64,000 nucleotides of DNA from Opisthorchis felineus (taxonomy: Eukaryota > Platyhelminthes > Trematoda > Opisthorchiida > Opisthorchiidae): the NCBI GenBank assembly GCA_004794785.1, contig SJOL01008805.1:300494-364493 (forward strand), written 5' to 3'. The position numbers were made by a program, and so were the translations under genes. Shown one piece after another: positions 61,746 to 64,000 of the stretch (position 1 is its first letter; each line of letters opens with the position of its first letter). The notes below the pieces were generated by a model, which saw nothing but the letters and a program-made list of their open reading frames with translations, was not told the origin of the DNA and did not search any database.

Positions 61746-64000
61746 TTACCACCCTTTCATTCTCTCGGACAATCTGGTAGGTTAGAGTTTGATGCAGCTT
61801 GAATTCCTAGGTCACTCCAAACGAAGCCAGTCTGGTCTTTTGCGCAATGTGATTAACACAATTCCAGTTGGGTTAGGTGGCCTGACTCAATGAACATCAA
61901 AATGCATCGACGCCGTCCTTCTCTCAACGTCCATGGACAGCGTACCAGCACTGACAGTGGTTCTCAAAAGGAGGGTACACGCACTCTGTGTTAGGTTCCT
62001 GAAGGAGAGCTTGAAGTAGTTGTTCTCGGGGGTTCCTGCCCATATTACCTTTGCCCTTTTCACTCTGATTGGTCCCAGTCATTAGAACGACAAGTAATTC
62101 TGTTCCGTGTTTCGTGAATATCCCCTACTTAATTTAACTTTTCGGACAAGTTCTATGAAACCCCTGTTTGGTCGCATCGATTCTAATGACTGCTGATCAG
62201 ATTCCGTCTCCATCGACTATTGGTGAAATTTCGGTCTTTCTGATGCATAAAAGGGAGCTCTACACTGGTTAAAAACAGTACAAAACAGCCCATATACCAT
62301 ATCTGTTATCCTCGCTCTCGTCACCGGAGTAAATGCTTTCGCCAACCTCTCTGTTGTCATGGCAATCTTGCTTTTTATTTCCCGTGCACACGTGTGCCCC
62401 TGCCTGTACCTGCCATGCCTCCACTCCATGTTCCCTGTTGGGCAAAATTTGTCGGGCTATGCTCCTCAGCTTGTGCGCATGTCATGCGTAATGATCAGAC
62501 ACGGTAAGTGAGCTGTCTGTGAGTGGCGTTTGAGTGTTACTGCCTTACCAAATACATCTATGCCCGGTGAGACTTGCTTCAAGCGTTAACTGCAGGAGGT
62601 CGTATCAGATTTGTCCGCTGACATGCAGTCAGATTGACCATATCCTGTCCTAACCTGTTCGGTCACACTCTAAAGGTAAATCACTGCTTTACCTTGTTTA
62701 CGACTGCATTGCTCCCTCTACCTAACGGCTTCCCATAGAGACTAGTATGACCGTATGTTTACACAGATGAATCGCAAGGAATGAACTGCCCATCATTCCG
62801 CAATATGAGTTTACCGGGTTTTTTGGAGTTTGTAATACAAGGGGAGTAGTATGCTCTCCTCCCGATAAGGCTTTTGCGTTTTCTCCTTCCATAATAAGAC
62901 AGCAACCCTCCTCCATTCGTCCAATATCATCGAGTTTCCGTAGTCCTTTCATTCTAGGAAAACAAAGGGGACGACCGAAGGCTGTTGCTCTCTATAATGG
63001 TATCGGATTCTCATGCTGTCATGTCTGAATGTAATGTGGGAATCACGACTTCATGACTGATCCATTATTCATCAGTTTCTTTGAAAGGCCATCACAGTGA
63101 TGTGTTTGTAAGCATCTCATAGTGCGAACGCAGCTACCTTGTGAAACTACCAAGTTACTCAAAAAAGAACCGGAACTATTGTTGGGACAGAATGATGTGT
63201 TTTCACCCGTGACCTCGATGCTCACAAACACGAAGCCACGTGTTCCCGGTTAGTCATCCTTAGGCAAAGAATATACCAGCTCCAAGTAGTTGGATTACAG
63301 AAGTGAACACTTTGCGGACAGGTTTCGACTCATTTTTGTCTTCGTTTGAGCGCATGGAATTCGTTCTTATGTGGTACAACTAAGACCACCACGTTTTTGC
63401 ACACCCTCTTTGTGTATGTGGAATATCACCTGTACTGCACCGTGTCCGTTGGACAAAATGTCAAATGCATGTCCACATCATCATAGGTAACAGTCGAGCA
63501 CATTCGTCCATCCGCCCAAACCGACGATGATTCACGTCAGACCAACAATTATCTGTTTATATATGTGTGATTCATCCACCTCAACTCTGGATGACGCTCT
63601 AGAAACTCAGACCACTTCACCTGAACCTCGTGCAAAATTGTATTAAAGGGCACATACCCTGCTCGTTTCCTGCGATGGTTTAGCGCAAACAAAGTCTGAC
63701 TGGTGACGGTTAAGCTCGACTTATCGGCTGTTTATTTTCTGTCAGTGTTCAAATGGGTTTTTGCTTCACCGTCCTGCCTCTCATGTGCATAGCCAAACTT
63801 TCTATGCTGAGTTTGAGTCCACCTATCGGTGAGTTTCACTCACCCCTGGCCCGCCTTATTTAAATTGCGATCTTGGTGATGGTAACCTGAGGTTGGATAT
63901 AGGCGGTAGCGTTTGATGAATGATTCGGTGAAGAAGAGGACTCGTAACATCTTAGGGGAGCGTTTGAGTGGCGCAACCAATTAGATTTAGCGAACGCAGC

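Larger units (their letters stand above)
60469..64000 (+). other. Region downstream of the last recognised teneurin exon
   Basis: It is probably intron. It contains a (TC)n tract (60763-60791), a split SINE-like head (61508-61745) and an 83-base block with good splice borders at 63746-63828 whose translation is only weakly teneurin-like. The exons for the TTR, FN-plug, NHL and YD-shell domains should follow, mostly or wholly outside the window. Confidence 0.65.

Overview
This window is eukaryotic: exons flanked by GT/AG splice sites, long introns, tRNA-derived SINEs and decayed non-LTR and Penelope-like retroelements. The retroelement proteins resemble those I know from trematode flatworms, and the base composition is nearer to liver, lung or intestinal flukes than to AT-rich schistosomes. 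A trematode origin is an inference; I cannot name the species.

The only protein-coding gene I can defend is one plus-strand teneurin (Ten-m/Odz family), a type II single-pass adhesion receptor. Ten exons join with consistent phases between 16585 and 60468, for 2,076 coding bases or about 692 codons. In order they encode the end of the cytoplasmic domain with a proline-rich motif and the transmembrane helix (16585-17045), a short juxtamembrane exon (18720-18782), a conserved membrane-proximal exon with an RVKR furin-type site (27255-27577), a linker (30945-31059), EGF1 (41405-41506), EGF2-3 (50105-50299), EGF4 plus a Ser/Thr-rich linker (55985-56218), two further EGFs (56321-56518), the last EGF (57032-57184), and a Cys-rich, calcium-loop-like region leading into the predicted TTR-like domain (60237-60468). 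The start codon and first cytoplasmic exons are not identified. The NHL, YD-shell and C-terminal exons probably lie beyond 64000.

The most interesting protein-level result concerns dimerisation. Known teneurins form disulfide-linked dimers because EGF2 and EGF5 each have an unpaired cysteine. Here EGF2 has lost both members of the Cys1-Cys3 pair (Val and Tyr instead). The EGF after EGF4 has all six cysteines, and only seven EGF repeats are visible rather than eight. The usual covalent dimer is therefore predicted to be absent. A phase-symmetric 75-bp cassette with four cysteines (50601-50675) may be an alternative exon between EGF3 and EGF4.

The rest is upstream or intronic DNA. It holds three broken RTE-like non-LTR copies (13769-14395, 15425-15925, 21040-22640), a Penelope-like fragment beside the EGF4 exon (55382-55935), and a palindromic pair of the same Penelope-like 3' end (7488-7738). 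It also holds two SINE families (A: 2165-2369 minus, 14415-14600, 42445-42612; B: 20224-20445, 39890-40130 minus, 52021-52186 minus, 52397-52480), a dispersed and locally tandem or inverted repeat (family C), microsatellites and a 663-base assembly gap. Most other open reading frames are the length expected by chance.
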